Part shown: positions 1 through 11,496 of the stretch, in pieces
How the letters are laid out: the number at the start of each line of letters is the position of its first letter
Numbering within the stretch: position 1 is the first letter of the stretch
From: an uncultured Bacteroidaceae bacterium
Lineage (GTDB): Bacteria > Bacteroidota > Bacteroidia > Bacteroidales > Bacteroidaceae
Length of the DNA stretch: 64,000 nt
Direction: 5' to 3'
NCBI GenBank assembly: GCA_905233465.1
Contig: CAJOEI010000001.1
Location: forward strand, 1-64,000
Made by a program: the position numbers and the translations under genes
Notes under the pieces: model-generated
The model's database searches: none
Seen by the model: the letters and a program-made list of their open reading frames with translations, nothing else
Told to the model about the DNA's origin: nothing

Positions 1-1
1 C

Positions 2-1285
2 AACAGCGACAAGGTGAATGAGAACATCCTGCTTGACAATGATGTTGAGGTAGTGAATGTGGATGGAGCACAGATTGTCTGCATTCGTGTTCCTCAGGCA
101 GACTGGAGAGCAAAGCCTATCTATCTGAATGGCAATGTATATAAAGGTACATATAGGCGCAACAATGAGGGTGACTATCATTGTACAGAGGCTCAGGTGA
201 AGGCGATGATACGTGACTCCAATGTGGATGGTAACGATAGTATCTTGATAGAATACTATGGTATGGATGACATTGATCCAGATTCCTTGCGCCAGTATCG
301 TACAGAATTCAGGCAGGAGAATAGCACCCATGTTTGGAATAGGGATGACGACAAGACTTTCCTCAGGAATCTTGGTGGCTATACCGAGGATAGGCAGACT
401 GGCAGAGAGGGGTTGACGCTGGCAGGACTGATGATGTTTGGAAAGGGACTCGCCATAAGAGACCGTTTTTCTAACTTCCGCATGGACTATTTAGACATGA
501 GCCATCTGGTGGGTGATGAGCGGTATCATGACCGGCTGACTTACGATGGACTATGGGAGAACAACCTGTATCAGTTTTTCCGCATCGTATCACCAAAGGT
601 GCAGTTCGACCTGCCGAGACCTTTCAAACTGGAGAAAGGCGGCAAGAGGAATGATGACACGCCTCAGCATGAGGCTGTACGTGAAGCCTTCACGAATGCA
701 ATTATCCACTGCGACCTGATGGCGGATGCTGGTATTCTGAGGATAGAGAAACATGATGACCGTCTCTGCTTCCGCAATCCAGGACTGTTGAAGTTGCCAG
801 TAGAGACTATCTATCGTGGTGGTAACTCCAAGGCTCGTAATCCCAAGATTCAGAATATGCTTCGGATGATTGGCTTTGGTGAGAATGTCGGCTCTGGATT
901 CCCCAAGATTATTGCAGCATGGAAAGAAACCAATTGGGGTGAGCCACAGCTGATGAATAAACTGGATGTTGACGAAGTGGAACTTGTACTGCCTGTGCCA
1001 TCGGTTAAGTCTAGTATTATAGGGTTGTCTAATAGGTTATCCATAGAGTTGCCTGAGGGGTTGTCTATAAGGTTATCTAAAGAGTTATCTAAAGGGTTAT
1101 CTGAAACTGCTGCTAACATATATAAGATGATATATGCTGATAACTATATCACAAGGAGTGAGATTGCGAATCGAATCGGAATATCTGTGACAGCAGTCCA
1201 AAAGCACATCAATAAACTTAAATTATTGAGATTCATTGACCGTGATGGATCTACAGGTCACGGTAACTGGATAGTAATAGAGTGA
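2..1285 (+). CDS. AlbA/Schlafen-type DNA-binding protein with RecG-like ATPase domain (5' partial)
   Basis: The reading frame is open to the left edge, so the start lies outside the window; the GTG at 14 is only the first possible start inside it. The first ~80 visible residues match the end of an AlbA_2 (Schlafen-like, putative DNA-binding) domain, with a KPIYLNGNVYKGTYRR segment. Around residues 220-305 an HATPase_c_4-like region follows (HEAVREAFTNAIIH, then GFGENVGSGFPKI). The last ~60 residues form a probable winged helix (ITRSEIANRIGISVTAVQKH). Between the two lies a low-complexity linker made of seven four-residue units. Proteins of this build are common in Bacteroidales and are usually called transcriptional regulators or ATP-binding proteins; their real role is mostly unknown. 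The usual NHRD-type motif reads NAIIHCDL here. The family call is firm; the function is not. Confidence 0.8.
   Translation, partial: NSDKVNENILLDNDVEVVNVDGAQIVCIRVPQADWRAKPIYLNGNVYKGTYRRNNEGDYHCTEAQVKAMIRDSNVDGNDSILIEYYGMDDIDPDSLRQYRTEFRQENSTHVWNRDDDKTFLRNLGGYTEDRQTGREGLTLAGLMMFGKGLAIRDRFSNFRMDYLDMSHLVGDERYHDRLTYDGLWENNLYQFFRIVSPKVQFDLPRPFKLEKGGKRNDDTPQHEAVREAFTNAIIHCDLMADAGILRIEKHDDRLCFRNPGLLKLPVETIYRGGNSKARNPKIQNMLRMIGFGENVGSGFPKIIAAWKETNWGEPQLMNKLDVDEVELVLPVPSVKSSIIGLSNRLSIELPEGLSIRLSKELSKGLSETAANIYKMIYADNYITRSEIANRIGISVTAVQKHINKLKLLRFIDRDGSTGHGNWIVIE
1022..1105 (+). repeat. 12-bp in-frame tandem repeat in the linker of the AlbA-type gene
   Basis: Seven degenerate 12-bp units encode GLSN, RLSI, ELPE, GLSI, RLSK, ELSK and GLSE. 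Each unit keeps the frame, so copy number could vary without destroying the protein. The repeat sits exactly between the ATPase-like domain and the winged helix, where it would change linker length. Confidence 0.75.
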
Positions 1286-1613
1286 GATAATCAACATGTC
1301 ATAACGGTAGAAGGACGTAGCCTAATACGCACCTTTCTGGCAAGTGCCACAAAAGATGCCGCAATCAGTTCAAGAGCGACGACGAGCAAGCTCAGAAGAA
1401 ATAGACTGCCTTTATACAAAGAAAAGCTGAGAAATCTTCCAAAGTTTTGAAAAAACTTAGTTTTGGAGCGAAGAAACGTTTTATCCCAATTCAGTCATAA
1501 GGACTGATTTCGGGTCGTATGTGTTGTTCTTTGTCGCTTTGCCGTGCCAACACATCAGGACGATAAAAGTGCTTCCTCTGTAGGTTTTCGGTTCAAAATC
1601 CGGATGTTTCTTT
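1286..1613. other. intergenic stretch without a supported gene
   Basis: No credible gene is visible. The frame of the upstream gene stays open for about 54 codons past its stop (to the TGA at 1448) but has no start of its own and no recognised similarity. A short CAGTC/GACTG hairpin lies near 1494 without a U-tract. Confidence 0.4.
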
Positions 1614-1699
1614 GAGTCCATGTGCACGGACTCAAGAGTCCATGTGCGTGGACTCAAGAGTCCATGTGCGTGGACTCAAGAGTCCATGTGCGTGGACTC
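1614..1699. repeat. tandem array of four 20-bp hairpin units (22-bp period)
   Basis: Four copies of a 20-bp unit are separated by AA. Each unit is an inverted repeat, GAGTCCA-6 nt-TGGACTC; the first copy has CACGGACTC instead of CGTGGACTC. The array is bounded by TTTCTTT on the left and AAAGAAA on the right, so it is also a long palindrome as a whole. It lies between convergent genes (AlbA-type gene on plus, thioesterase on minus). There is no Cas gene nearby and the spacing is only 2 bp, so this is not a CRISPR. Confidence 0.9.
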
Positions 1700-1760
1700 A
1701 AAGAAATGACCGGAAAATGATGTTTGGTTCTCTTGACGAATCAGCAATAATGCCCGTAAG

Positions 1761-2159
1761 TTACATTAAATGTGTTGATTTGCGATAACCCATACCTGTA
1801 ACGTGGCAAATCAATTTGCCGTCCTGATTGGTCACGCGCACCTCTACGCTGGGAATCTTGTGATGGGCAGCAACGTTGACAGCCTCAGCACGTAGCAGGT
1901 CGCCCTCCTTGGCACTCGACACAAACATGATGCTGTTGCTGATGCCAAATGTCAGTTGACCGCTATAGTTCATCAAGGCTGCTATCGCCAAATCGGCCAA
2001 CGTAAACAGTGCTCCACCCTGACAAACATTTCCGCCGTTGAGGTGCGCCGACGTAACCTCCATCTCTGCCACAGCATGATGCTCGTCGACTTCCGTAATC
2101 CTGCATCCGGCATTGGCCGCAAACCTATCCGTGCGATTCAGTATCTCCTGTATGTCCAT
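1761..2159 (-). CDS. PaaI-family hotdog thioesterase
   Basis: The 132 residues match a single hotdog-fold acyl-CoA thioesterase domain of the PaaI/4HBT type, of normal length for the family. The central helix motif reads HLNGGNVCQGGALFTLADLA at about residues 39-58, where the common PaaI pattern has HGG; QGG is seen in place of it. These enzymes hydrolyse acyl- or aryl-CoA thioesters in the cytoplasm, but the substrate cannot be told from sequence. It starts at an ATG at 2159, close to the rpoC terminator, so it is probably transcribed separately from rpoBC. Confidence 0.8.
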   Translation of the reverse strand: MDIQEILNRTDRFAANAGCRITEVDEHHAVAEMEVTSAHLNGGNVCQGGALFTLADLAIAALMNYSGQLTFGISNSIMFVSSAKEGDLLRAEAVNVAAHHKIPSVEVRVTNQDGKLICHVTGMGYRKSTHLM

Positions 2160-2183
2160 ATCTTGTCTTTGTGAAAAATGAAT

Positions 2184-2228
2184 ATAAAAAACGCCTCAGC
2201 TCTGTTACTGTGCACATGAGCTGAGGCG
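2184..2228 (-). terminator. Rho-independent terminator after rpoC
   Basis: Read on the minus strand, an 11-bp stem (CGCCTCAGCTC / GAGCTGAGGCG) with a 15-nt loop is followed directly by TTTTTTAT. It lies 27 bp past the rpoC stop codon and closes the large transcription/translation operon. Confidence 0.93.
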
Positions 2229-2255
2229 ATAATCATATAAGTTGCTTAAAGAGGA

Positions 2256-5200
2256 TTAGTCCATCTCGTAGTCCAGGATGGCCTTGCGGTTGGACAAGAC
2301 GCGGTCGTAGTCTTCCTTGGAACCCACGATGATGCGGTCGAACTCGCGCAGACCTGTGCCGGCGGGTATGAGGTGACCGCAGATGACGTTCTCCTTCATG
2401 CCCTCGAGTGTGTCGCTCTTGCCGTTGATGGCAGCCTCGTTGAGCACCTTGGTGGTCTCCTGGAAGGATGCAGCAGACATGAACGATGTGGTCTGTAGGG
2501 CAGCACGCGTGATGCCTTGCAGGATCTGCGTCGACGTGGCGGGTACGGCGTCGCGCACCTGCACGGGGCGCATGTCGCGGCGCTTGAGAGCGGAATTCTC
2601 GTCGCGCAGCTTGCGGGCTGTGACAATCATACCGGGCTCCATAGTCTCGCTGTCGCCACCGTCGGTGACAACCTTCTTGCCCCAGATGCGGTCGTTCTCT
2701 TCGGCAAACTCCTGTTTGTCAACAACCTGCTGCTCGAGGAAGCGGGTGTCGCCGGGCTCGTCGATCTGAACCTTGCGCATCATCTGACGCACGATGACCT
2801 CAAAGTGCTTGTCGTTGATGGTCACACCCTGCAGACGATAGACGTCCTGAACCTCGTTGACGATATACTCCTGAACGGCTGTTGGACCTTGGATGGCAAG
2901 GATGTCGGCAGGGGTGATGGCACCGTCGGACAGAGGCGTGCCGGCACGCACATAGTCGTTCTCCTGCACGAGGATCTGCTTGGACAGTGGCACGAGGTAG
3001 TGGCGCTCGTCGCCGACCTTTGAGGTGACGACAATCTCGCGGTTGCCGCGCTTGACCTTACCCATAGTGACCTCACCGTCAATCTCGCTGACGATAGCTG
3101 GGTTGCTCGGGTTGCGGGCCTCGAAGAGCTCTGTCACACGAGGCAGACCGCCGGTGATATCACCAGCCTTGCCCACGGCGCGAGGTATCTTCACAAGAAC
3201 CTCACCGGCACGAACTTCCTGATGGTCTTCCACGCTGATGTGGCCGCCAATGGGGAAGTTGTAGGTGCGCAGCACGTCGCCGTCAGCACTGATGATATGT
3301 GCCTGAGGTATCTTGGTCTTGTCTTTGGACTCGATGATGATGCGGTCGCGCAGGCCTGTCACTTCGTCGTTCTCGACACGGTAGGTGACACCCTCGATGA
3401 CGCCCTCAAACTCCACGCGTCCAGCCATCTCGGTAACGATGACGGCATTGAATGGATCCCATTTGGCGATGATGTCACCCTTCTCCACCTTGTCGCCCTC
3501 GCCCTTGTAGAGCGTCGAGCCATAGGGGACGTTCTGGGTGAGCAGCACGATGCCGGTGTTGATGTCCACGAAGCGCAACTCAGCCAGACGGCCAACGACC
3601 ATCTTGGCGGGCTGACCACCCTCGTCGACGATATCCACGGTGCGCAGCTCCTCAAATTCCAAGCGTGAGTTGTACTTGGCCTTGATGGTGGCGTTGGCAG
3701 CTGCATTGTCGGCCACACCACCGGCGTGGAACGTACGCAGCGTGAGCTGTGTTCCAGGCTCACCGATGGACTGGGCAGCGATGACACCAACTGCTTCTCC
3801 CTTCTGCACCATGCGTGCGGTGGCCAGGTTGCGGCCGTAGCACTTCATGCACACACCCTTGCGGCTCTCGCAGGTGAGCACCGAGCGAATCTCGACGCTC
3901 TCGATGGGGCTGGCCTCAATCTCAGCGGCGATGGCCTCGGTGATCCCCTCGCCGGCAGCCACGATGAGCTTGTTGGTGGAGGGGTTGATGATGTCGTGCA
4001 CGCTGACACGACCCAGGATGCGGTCGTAGAGTGAGCTGATCACCTCGTCACCGTTCTTCAAAGCGGTGCAGACCAAGCCACGCAGTGTGCCGCAGTCTTC
4101 CTCGGTGATGATGACATCATGCGACACATCAACCAGACGACGCGTGAGATAACCTGCGTCAGCGGTCTTCAGAGCGGTATCGGCCAGACCCTTGCGGGCA
4201 CCGTGGGTGGAGATGAAGTACTCGAGCACCGACATGCCTTCCTTGAAGTTCGACAGAATGGGGTTCTCGATGATCTGTGCCTCGGCACCTGCCTTCTGAG
4301 GCTTGGCCATCAGACCACGCATACCAGAGAGCTGGCTGATCTGACCTGCCGAGCCACGGGCACCGGAGTCGAGCATCATAAACACGGAGTTGAAGCCCTG
4401 ATCGGCCTCGCGCATCGTCTTGAGCAGGATGTTGGAGAGGTCGTTGTTGACGTGTGTCCACACATCGATGACCTGATTGTAGCGCTCCTTGTCGGTGATG
4501 AAACCCATGTTATAGTCACCGGTGATGCGCTCAATCTCGTCGTTGCCTCGCTGCACGAGGGCTGCCTTCTCTTCGGGGATGATGATGTCGCCGAGGTTGA
4601 ACGACAGACCGCCGTCGTAGGCCAGCTTGTAGCCCAGATTCTTGATACCGTCGAGGAAAGCGCAGGCACGAGCCACACCCACAGTCTTGATGACATCCGT
4701 GATGAGGGGGCGCAGTGTCTTCTTGGAGATCACGTCATTGAAGAATCCAACTTCCACGGGGATGATATCGTTGACGATGACGCGGCCCACGGAGGTCTCC
4801 ATCATGTGGCGACCGATGGTGCCGTCCTCCATCTTGTCTTCTACGATGACTTTCACGGGGGCGTGGACGTCCACACGGCGCTCATTGTATGCGATGATGG
4901 CTTCCTCAGGACCATAGAAGGTGAGACCTTCGCCCTTGGCGCCCGGACGCAGCTTGGTGATGTAGTAGAGGCCGAGCACCATATCCTGCGATGGCACGGT
5001 GATAGGAGCACCATTGGCGGGATTGAGGATGTTGTGGCTCTGGAGCATCAGTATCTGTGCCTCGAGGATGGCCTCGTTGCTCAGTGGGAGGTGCACAGCC
5101 ATCTGGTCGCCGTCGAAGTCGGCATTGAACGCCGTACATGCCAGCGGGTGCAGCTGAATGGCCTTGCCCTCAATCATGTGGGGCTGGAAGGCCTGGATGC

Positions 5201-6545
5201 CAAGGCGGTGCAGTGTCGGAGCACGGTTCAGCAGTACGGGGTGACCCTTCATTACATGCTCAAGGATGTCCCAGATGATTGGGTCTTTGCGGTCGACAAT
5301 CTTCTTGGCCGACTTCACGGTCTTGACGATGCCGCGCTCGATGAGCTTGCGGATGATGAATGGCTTGTAGAGCTCTGCGGCCATGAGCTTGGGCAGACCG
5401 CATTCACCCATATTCAGTTCGGGACCCACAACGATAACCGAGCGGGCAGAGTAGTCCACACGCTTACCCAATAGGTTCTGGCGGAAACGACCTTGCTTAC
5501 CCTTTAGTGAATCGGAGAGGGACTTGAGCGGACGGTTGCTCTCGCTCTTGACAGCGCTTGACTTGCGGCTGTTGTCGAAGAGGCTGTCCACAGCCTCCTG
5601 CAACATACGCTTCTCGTTGCGTAGGATGACCTCTGGAGCCTTTATCTCGATGAGACGCTTCAGGCGGTTGTTGCGGATTATGACTCGACGATAGAGGTCG
5701 TTGAGGTCGGATGTGGCGAAGCGGCCGCCGTCTAATGGCACCAAGGGACGCAAGTCGGGAGGTGTCACAGGCAGAATCTTCATAATCATCCATTCGGGCT
5801 TGTTGCGCTCGCGGCTTGCTCGGAAGCTCTCTACGACTTGCAGACGTTTCAGGGCCTCGGTCTTGCGCTGCTGGGCAGTGTCGCTGCTGGCGCGGTTGCG
5901 CAGCTCATACGAGAGTTTGTCCAGATTAAGCTCCTGCAACAGCTGCAGGATGGCTTCGGCACCCATCTTGGCAACGAACTTCTGTGGGTCGTCATCAGGC
6001 AGATACTGGTTGTCTGGCGACAAGCGGTCGATGTGCTGGATGTACTCCTCCTCGCTCAGCAGGTCGTACTTGGCCAGAGGCTGTTCCTCGCTGGAGGCAG
6101 CGAATGGGCCGGGATTGATGACCACATAACGTTCGTAGTATATCACAGCGTCGAGCTTCTTGGTGGGCATACCCAGCAGGTAGCCTATCTTGTTGGGCAG
6201 GCTGCGGAAGTACCAGATGTGTGCTACGGGCACCACCAGCTCGATATGGCCGGAGCGCTCGCGACGCACTTTCTTCTCTGTCACCTCCACACCGCAACGG
6301 TCGCACACGATGCCCTTGTAGCGGATGCGCTTGTACTTGCCGCAATGGCATTCGTAGTCCTTTGTGGGACCGAAGATGCGCTCGCAGAACAGACCATCGC
6401 GCTCGGGCTTGTAAGTGCGGTAGTTGATGGTCTCGGGCTTCAGCACCTCGCCACAGGAGTTGAGCTTGATTTCCTCAGGTGAGGCCAGACCAATGGTGAT
6501 CTTTGTGAAGCTATTCTTGACTTTTGTTTCTTTCTTGTAAGGCAT
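2256..6545 (-). CDS. rpoC: DNA-directed RNA polymerase subunit beta'
   Basis: This is the catalytic large subunit of RNA polymerase, 1429 residues, a normal length for Bacteroidales. The N-terminal zinc site is seen as C66, C68, C81 and C84. The Mg-binding active-site motif NADFDGD is at residues 474-480. A second Cys cluster ([11 protein letters not shown]) lies in the C-terminal half. The start [16 protein letters not shown] agrees with the usual N-terminus, and the stop is followed by a strong terminator. It lies 64 bp downstream of rpoB in the same operon. The long open frames on the opposite strand are shadows caused by codon bias. Confidence 0.99.
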   Translation of the reverse strand: MPYKKETKVKNSFTKITIGLASPEEIKLNSCGEVLKPETINYRTYKPERDGLFCERIFGPTKDYECHCGKYKRIRYKGIVCDRCGVEVTEKKVRRERSGHIELVVPVAHIWYFRSLPNKIGYLLGMPTKKLDAVIYYERYVVINPGPFAASSEEQPLAKYDLLSEEEYIQHIDRLSPDNQYLPDDDPQKFVAKMGAEAILQLLQELNLDKLSYELRNRASSDTAQQRKTEALKRLQVVESFRASRERNKPEWMIMKILPVTPPDLRPLVPLDGGRFATSDLNDLYRRVIIRNNRLKRLIEIKAPEVILRNEKRMLQEAVDSLFDNSRKSSAVKSESNRPLKSLSDSLKGKQGRFRQNLLGKRVDYSARSVIVVGPELNMGECGLPKLMAAELYKPFIIRKLIERGIVKTVKSAKKIVDRKDPIIWDILEHVMKGHPVLLNRAPTLHRLGIQAFQPHMIEGKAIQLHPLACTAFNADFDGDQMAVHLPLSNEAILEAQILMLQSHNILNPANGAPITVPSQDMVLGLYYITKLRPGAKGEGLTFYGPEEAIIAYNERRVDVHAPVKVIVEDKMEDGTIGRHMMETSVGRVIVNDIIPVEVGFFNDVISKKTLRPLITDVIKTVGVARACAFLDGIKNLGYKLAYDGGLSFNLGDIIIPEEKAALVQRGNDEIERITGDYNMGFITDKERYNQVIDVWTHVNNDLSNILLKTMREADQGFNSVFMMLDSGARGSAGQISQLSGMRGLMAKPQKAGAEAQIIENPILSNFKEGMSVLEYFISTHGARKGLADTALKTADAGYLTRRLVDVSHDVIITEEDCGTLRGLVCTALKNGDEVISSLYDRILGRVSVHDIINPSTNKLIVAAGEGITEAIAAEIEASPIESVEIRSVLTCESRKGVCMKCYGRNLATARMVQKGEAVGVIAAQSIGEPGTQLTLRTFHAGGVADNAAANATIKAKYNSRLEFEELRTVDIVDEGGQPAKMVVGRLAELRFVDINTGIVLLTQNVPYGSTLYKGEGDKVEKGDIIAKWDPFNAVIVTEMAGRVEFEGVIEGVTYRVENDEVTGLRDRIIIESKDKTKIPQAHIISADGDVLRTYNFPIGGHISVEDHQEVRAGEVLVKIPRAVGKAGDITGGLPRVTELFEARNPSNPAIVSEIDGEVTMGKVKRGNREIVVTSKVGDERHYLVPLSKQILVQENDYVRAGTPLSDGAITPADILAIQGPTAVQEYIVNEVQDVYRLQGVTINDKHFEVIVRQMMRKVQIDEPGDTRFLEQQVVDKQEFAEENDRIWGKKVVTDGGDSETMEPGMIVTARKLRDENSALKRRDMRPVQVRDAVPATSTQILQGITRAALQTTSFMSAASFQETTKVLNEAAINGKSDTLEGMKENVICGHLIPAGTGLREFDRIIVGSKEDYDRVLSNRKAILDYEMD

Positions 6546-6609
6546 AGTCTTATAATGTTCTCATTCCCCTTGGGGAAAGATGATATGTTTTTGGGAAGGT
6601 GAGAGATTA

Positions 6610-9600
6610 CTAATCAAGCGATATGCTGAGGCCCAGACCGCGCAACTCATGCAAGAGCACATTGAGCGATTCGGGAATGCCAGGTGTTGGCATGGGCTCG
6701 CCCTTGACGATTGCCTCATAGGCCTTGCTGCGGCCCGTGACATCATCGGACTTGATGGTGAGAATCTCCTGAAGAACATGGCTCGCACCAAAGGCCTCGA
6801 TGGCCCAGACCTCCATCTCACCGAAACGCTGGCCACCGAACTGGGCCTTACCTCCAAGAGGCTGCTGGGTGATGAGGCTGTACGGACCTATAGAACGAGC
6901 ATGCATCTTGTCTTCGACCATGTGGCCGAGCTTGAGCATATAAGCTACACCTACAGTGGCAAGCTGGTCAAACTTCTCGCCGGTGGCTCCGTCGTAGAGC
7001 TGAGTTGAACAGTAGCGCGGCAGGCCAGCCTTGTCTGTCCATTCACAAAGGTCGTCTAATGATGCACCGTCGAAAATAGGAGTTGCGAACTTGACACCCA
7101 GTTGCTTGCCGGCTGCGCCCAAAACGGTCTCGAAAATCTGACCGATATTCATACGTGAAGGCACGCCGAGGGGGTTAAGCACGATGTCAACAGGTGTACC
7201 GTCAGCCAAGAAGGGCATGTCCTCTTGACGGACAACCTTGGAGACAATACCCTTGTTGCCGTGACGACCGGCCATCTTATCACCAACGCCGATCTTGCGC
7301 TTCTTGGCAACATAGACCTTAGCCATCTGCATGATGCCAGACTGAAGCTCGTCACCGATGGTGATGGCGAACTTGCGGCGATGACGCTCGGCATCAAGTA
7401 GTTTGTACTTCTTAACGAAGTTGATGATGAGCTTGCTGATAAGGCTGTTGGTGTGTTCGTTGCTTGTCCAGCCTGAGAGCTGGATGCCTGTGTAGTCGAG
7501 GTTCGCCAGATTGGACTCTGTGAACTTGGCACCCTTGGCGATTATTTCGGCGCCCATGTAGTCCTTCACGCCCTGAGATGTAAGGTCGCGGGTGAGTTCC
7601 AACAACTTGTCGATGAGAATAGCCTTGAGATCATCTACCTTGGTGTTGAACTCATCGTCAATCTTGGGCAAGCGAATCTTGTCTTGTGCTTTCTCCGAAC
7701 GAGTCTTGATGGCACGAGAGAACAGCTTTTTGTCGATGACGGTACCGGAGAGAGAGGGAGATGCCTTGAGCGATGCATCCTTGACATCGCCAGCCTTGTC
7801 GCCGAAGATGGCGCGCAGCAACTTCTCTTCGGGTGAAGGATCGCTTTCGCCCTTGGGCGTAATCTTACCGATGAGGATGTCGCCAGGCAGCACCTGTGCG
7901 CCGATGCGGATAATACCATTCTCGTCAAGATCCTTAGTGGCATCTTCGCTGACATTGGGGATGTCGGATGTGAGCTCTTCGACACCGCGCTTGGTCTCAC
8001 GAACTTCGAGATTGAATTCCTCAACATGAACGCTGGTGAGTATGTCTTCACGCACCACACGTTCGTTGAGCACGATGGCATCCTCATAATTGTATCCCTT
8101 CCAAGGCATGTAGGCAACCAGCAGGTTCTTGCCAAGAGCCAGCTCGCCGTTGCTGGTGGAGTAGCCTTCGGTGAGGATGTCGCCAGCTTTGACACGTTGA
8201 CCCTTCTCGCATATCGGACGCAGGTCGATGGTCATATTCTGGTTGGTGCGACGGAACTTGGGTATGCGATATTCCTTCAGTGCGGGTTCGAAGCTGACAA
8301 ACTCTTCGTCTTCGGTGCGGTCGTAGAGGATGCGTATGGTGGTAGAGTCAACATACTCCACAACTCCGGCACCCTCGGCGGTAATCATCGTGCGGCTGTC
8401 CTCGCACACCTGACGTTCGATGCCGGTACCCACGATGGGAGCTTCTGTGCGGAGCAATGGCACAGCCTGACGCATCATGTTGGATCCCATCAGTGCGCGG
8501 TGGGCATCATCGTGCTCCAAGAATGGAATCAAGGAAGCAGCTATGGATGCAATTTGCTGTGGAGCAACGTCCATGAGGTCAACATCTGCGGGAGGCACGA
8601 CGGGATAATCATCATCCTGACGGCATTTCACCACCTTGCGGATGAAGGTTCCGTCGTCGCGCAACGGGGCATTGCCCTGACCGATAATGAGGTTCTCCTC
8701 TTCCTCAGCAGTAAAGTATTTTATGCCTTCAGGACTGAGGTCGACAACTCCGTTGTTGACCTTGCGGTACGGTGTCTCAATGAAGCCCAGATCATCAATC
8801 TTAGCATAGACGCACAGTGATGAGATGAGTCCGATGTTAGGACCTTCAGGACTCTCAATGGGGCAGAGACGGCCGTAGTGTGTGTAGTGCACGTCACGCA
8901 CCTCGAAACCGGCACGCTCGCGGCTCAGACCACCAGGACCCAAAGCCGAGAGACGACGTTTGTGAGTCACCTCGGCAAGAGGATTGGTCTGATCCATGAA
9001 TTGTGACAGGGCATTGGTGCCAAAGAATGAGTTGATGACGCTTGAGATGGTTTTAGCGTTGATGAGGTCAGTGGGAGTGAAGACCTCATTATCACGAACA
9101 TTCATGCGCTCACGTATAGTGCGGCTCATGCGGGCAAGGCCAATGGCAAACTGATTGGCCAACTGCTCGCCGACTGTGCGAACGCGGCGGTTGGAGAGGT
9201 GGTCGATGTCATCGACATTGGCCTTGGAGTTGACGAGCTCAATGAGATACTTGATAATCTCAATGATGTCCTCGCGCGTCAGTACACGCACTGTGGGGTC
9301 TGTCTCCAGTCCCAGTTTGCGATTGATGCGGTAGCGGCCCACTTCACCAAGGTCGTAGCGCTTTTCGGAGAAGAAGAGGTTGTTTATGACCTCGCGTGCA
9401 CTGGCATCATCGGCTGGGTCGGCGTTGCGCAACTGCCGGTAGATGAAGAGTACGGCCTCTTTCTCGCTGTTTGAAGGATCCTTGGCAAGGGTGTTGAAGA
9501 TAATACTGTGGTCGCTAACATCGGCATCTTCGTTGTGCAGCAGAATGGTCTGTTCGCCGCTGTCGATGATGTTCATGATATTATCTTCGTCGAGAACAGT

Positions 9601-10419
9601 CTCACGGTCCATGATGATATCATTGCGCTCGATGCTCACAACCTCGCCGGTATCTTCGTCAACGAAGTCTTCAACCCATGATTTGAGGACACGTGCGGCC
9701 AGCTTGCGACCAATGCATTTCTTGAGATTATTCTTTGTGACCTTGACTTCTTCAGCTAGATTGAATATCTCAAGGATATCTTTGTCGTTCTCAAAGCCTA
9801 TGGCACGCAGAAGAGTTGTAACAGGCAACTTCTTCTTGCGGTCGATGTAGGCGTACATCACATTGTTGATGTCTGTGGCAAACTCGATCCATGATCCCTT
9901 GAACGGAATGATGCGGGCGCTGTAGAGCTGCGTGCCATTGGCGTGGACGCTGGAGCCGAAGAACACACCGGGTGAACGATGCAGCTGGCTCACCACAACA
10001 CGTTCAGCACCGTTGATGATAAACGTGCCGTTGGGAGTCATGTATGGGATGGGACCCAGGAAAACATCCTGAATGACGGTGTCAAAGTCCTCATGGTCAG
10101 GGTCAGTACAATAGAGTTTGAGCTTGGCCTTAAGAGGAACAGCGTAGGTCAGACCACGCTCCAGACATTCTTCTATGCTGTAACGGGGCGGGTCGATGAA
10201 ATAATCCAAGAACTCCAATACAAAATTATTGCGTGTGTCGGCAATAGGGAAGTTCTCGGAGAAAACCTTGTATAGTCCGTCGTTCTTGCGTAACTCCGGG
10301 GGTGTGTCAAGCTGCAGGAAGTCGTTGAAGGACTGCAGCTGCACCTCGAGGAAGTCCGGATAAGGCATCGGATTCTTCACTGAGGCGAAGTTTACTCTGT
10401 CTTTAATGATGTTTGCCAT
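6610..10419 (-). CDS. rpoB: DNA-directed RNA polymerase subunit beta
   Basis: This is the beta subunit of RNA polymerase, 1269 residues. The rifampicin region reads [20 protein letters not shown] followed by SALGPGG, so the Asp, His and Ser positions where resistance changes usually occur are all wild type. The C-terminal region that binds beta' ([18 protein letters not shown]) is intact. It follows rplL after 98 bp that contain an attenuator-like hairpin and precedes rpoC by 64 bp; that gap holds only a short TTCCCC/GGGGAA hairpin. It starts at the ATG that gives [16 protein letters not shown]. Confidence 0.99.
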   Translation of the reverse strand: MANIIKDRVNFASVKNPMPYPDFLEVQLQSFNDFLQLDTPPELRKNDGLYKVFSENFPIADTRNNFVLEFLDYFIDPPRYSIEECLERGLTYAVPLKAKLKLYCTDPDHEDFDTVIQDVFLGPIPYMTPNGTFIINGAERVVVSQLHRSPGVFFGSSVHANGTQLYSARIIPFKGSWIEFATDINNVMYAYIDRKKKLPVTTLLRAIGFENDKDILEIFNLAEEVKVTKNNLKKCIGRKLAARVLKSWVEDFVDEDTGEVVSIERNDIIMDRETVLDEDNIMNIIDSGEQTILLHNEDADVSDHSIIFNTLAKDPSNSEKEAVLFIYRQLRNADPADDASAREVINNLFFSEKRYDLGEVGRYRINRKLGLETDPTVRVLTREDIIEIIKYLIELVNSKANVDDIDHLSNRRVRTVGEQLANQFAIGLARMSRTIRERMNVRDNEVFTPTDLINAKTISSVINSFFGTNALSQFMDQTNPLAEVTHKRRLSALGPGGLSRERAGFEVRDVHYTHYGRLCPIESPEGPNIGLISSLCVYAKIDDLGFIETPYRKVNNGVVDLSPEGIKYFTAEEEENLIIGQGNAPLRDDGTFIRKVVKCRQDDDYPVVPPADVDLMDVAPQQIASIAASLIPFLEHDDAHRALMGSNMMRQAVPLLRTEAPIVGTGIERQVCEDSRTMITAEGAGVVEYVDSTTIRILYDRTEDEEFVSFEPALKEYRIPKFRRTNQNMTIDLRPICEKGQRVKAGDILTEGYSTSNGELALGKNLLVAYMPWKGYNYEDAIVLNERVVREDILTSVHVEEFNLEVRETKRGVEELTSDIPNVSEDATKDLDENGIIRIGAQVLPGDILIGKITPKGESDPSPEEKLLRAIFGDKAGDVKDASLKASPSLSGTVIDKKLFSRAIKTRSEKAQDKIRLPKIDDEFNTKVDDLKAILIDKLLELTRDLTSQGVKDYMGAEIIAKGAKFTESNLANLDYTGIQLSGWTSNEHTNSLISKLIINFVKKYKLLDAERHRRKFAITIGDELQSGIMQMAKVYVAKKRKIGVGDKMAGRHGNKGIVSKVVRQEDMPFLADGTPVDIVLNPLGVPSRMNIGQIFETVLGAAGKQLGVKFATPIFDGASLDDLCEWTDKAGLPRYCSTQLYDGATGEKFDQLATVGVAYMLKLGHMVEDKMHARSIGPYSLITQQPLGGKAQFGGQRFGEMEVWAIEAFGASHVLQEILTIKSDDVTGRSKAYEAIVKGEPMPTPGIPESLNVLLHELRGLGLSISLD

Positions 10420-10445
10420 ATCAATGTTTGTGATGTTTGTAGACG

Positions 10446-10482
10446 CAAAAAGTAGAGGACTCTCTACCAGAGAGTTCTCTAC
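10446..10482 (-). terminator. attenuator-like hairpin between rplL and rpoB
   Basis: On the minus strand AGTAGAG-A-ACTCTCT, a GGT loop and AGAGAGT-C-CTCTACT form a 15-position stem with one A/C mismatch, followed by TTTTTG. This has the form of an intrinsic terminator inside the operon. A partial terminator at this junction is known from E. coli, where it lowers rpoBC relative to L12; the same role here is inferred. Confidence 0.8.
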
Positions 10483-10517
10483 TATGTTGATTCAGAAGTG
10501 AATCAGTGCGGTGGAGC

Positions 10518-10895
10518 TTACTTGAGCTCGATCTCTGCACCAGCCTCCTCGAGGGTCTTCTTCAGAGCCTCAGCGTCAGCCTTGGGCATACCTTCCTTCA
10601 GGGTGCTGGGAGCACCGTCAACGAGCTCCTTAGCTTCCTTCAGACCGAGACCGCAAGCTTCCTTAACGGCCTTCACGACCTGGAGCTTTGCAGAACCAGC
10701 GCTCTTGAGGATGACATCAAAGTCAGTCTTCTCCTCAGCAGCGGGAGCTGCGCCAGCAGCGGGGCCAGCAGCAACAGCAACAGCAGCTGCAGCGGGTTCG
10801 ATACCATACTCCTCTTTCAGGAGGTTCTTCAAATCATTCACTTCCTTCACTGTCAAGTTAACCAACTCTTCAGCGATAGCTTTAATATCTGCCAT
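10518..10895 (-). CDS. rplL: 50S ribosomal protein L7/L12
   Basis: This is the ribosomal stalk protein, 125 residues. It has the N-terminal dimerisation helices, the Ala/Gly-rich hinge (about residues 36-52) and the C-terminal domain with [20 protein letters not shown] and [12 protein letters not shown], which contacts translation factors. It lies 50 bp after rplJ; their products form the stalk base and stalk. Confidence 0.99.
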   Translation of the reverse strand: MADIKAIAEELVNLTVKEVNDLKNLLKEEYGIEPAAAAVAVAAGPAAGAAPAAEEKTDFDVILKSAGSAKLQVVKAVKEACGLGLKEAKELVDGAPSTLKEGMPKADAEALKKTLEEAGAEIELK

Positions 10896-10945
10896 AAATC
10901 TAATTATGAATTTTGTTTGTTTTTACGTAGATGTTGTTTTGATGA

Positions 10946-11479
10946 TTATTCGCCCTTTTCGGCGAGGGTCTCGAGAACACCGTGTATGGTGTTTGCTCCA
11001 GACTCCAGAGCTGAAATGACGCCCTGTACAGGACTTTGCAGCATTGCCACAATGTCTGCGATGAGTTCTTTCTTGCTCTTGATTGCGCACAATGCGTCAA
11101 GCTGGTCGGCTCCAACATAGAAACCTTCCTCTGCGTAGGCTGCTTTCAGTGCGGGGGTCGTAACACCCTTCGGGTTCTTGGAAATGATGTCCTTCAACAT
11201 CTTTGCAGGAGCGTTGGCGACCTGCGTGAAGAGGACAGCTGTTGTGCCCTTCAGGGTTTCGTAGAGAGGGGTGTAATCAATCTCACTGTTCTCAAATGCC
11301 TTGTGAAGCAATGTGTTCTTCACCAGCACCATCTTAACCTCGTTCTTGAAGCAGGTACGACGCATGGCCGCTGTGCGGACACTATTGAGACCAGTTACAT
11401 CAACCAGATAGAAGTGAGGATACTCCTTCAGCTTCTGACCTAATTGCTCAATGATGATGCCTTTATCTTCCTTTCTCAT
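10946..11479 (-). CDS. rplJ: 50S ribosomal protein L10
   Basis: L10, 177 residues, anchors the L7/L12 dimers to the ribosome. The N-terminal RNA-binding part (MRKEDKGIIIEQLGQKLKEY) and the C-terminal helix are visible. Only 17 bp separate it from rplA, so there is no room for a separate L10 autoregulatory leader between them. Confidence 0.98.
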   Translation of the reverse strand: MRKEDKGIIIEQLGQKLKEYPHFYLVDVTGLNSVRTAAMRRTCFKNEVKMVLVKNTLLHKAFENSEIDYTPLYETLKGTTAVLFTQVANAPAKMLKDIISKNPKGVTTPALKAAYAEEGFYVGADQLDALCAIKSKKELIADIVAMLQSPVQGVISALESGANTIHGVLETLAEKGE

Positions 11480-11496
11480 GATTGTAATGTCTTTAA

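Noticed and set aside
1286-1450. Open frame continuing after the stop of the AlbA-type gene
   Set aside because: It has no start codon in a useful place, no similarity, and only about 54 codons; a chance open stretch or an old 3' remnant.
1614-1699. CRISPR array
   Set aside because: The units are separated by only 2 bp, so there are no spacers, and there are no cas genes in the window.
4119-5474. 451-codon open frame on the plus strand inside rpoC
   Set aside because: Antisense to highly conserved rpoC sequence; low-complexity composition and no similarity.
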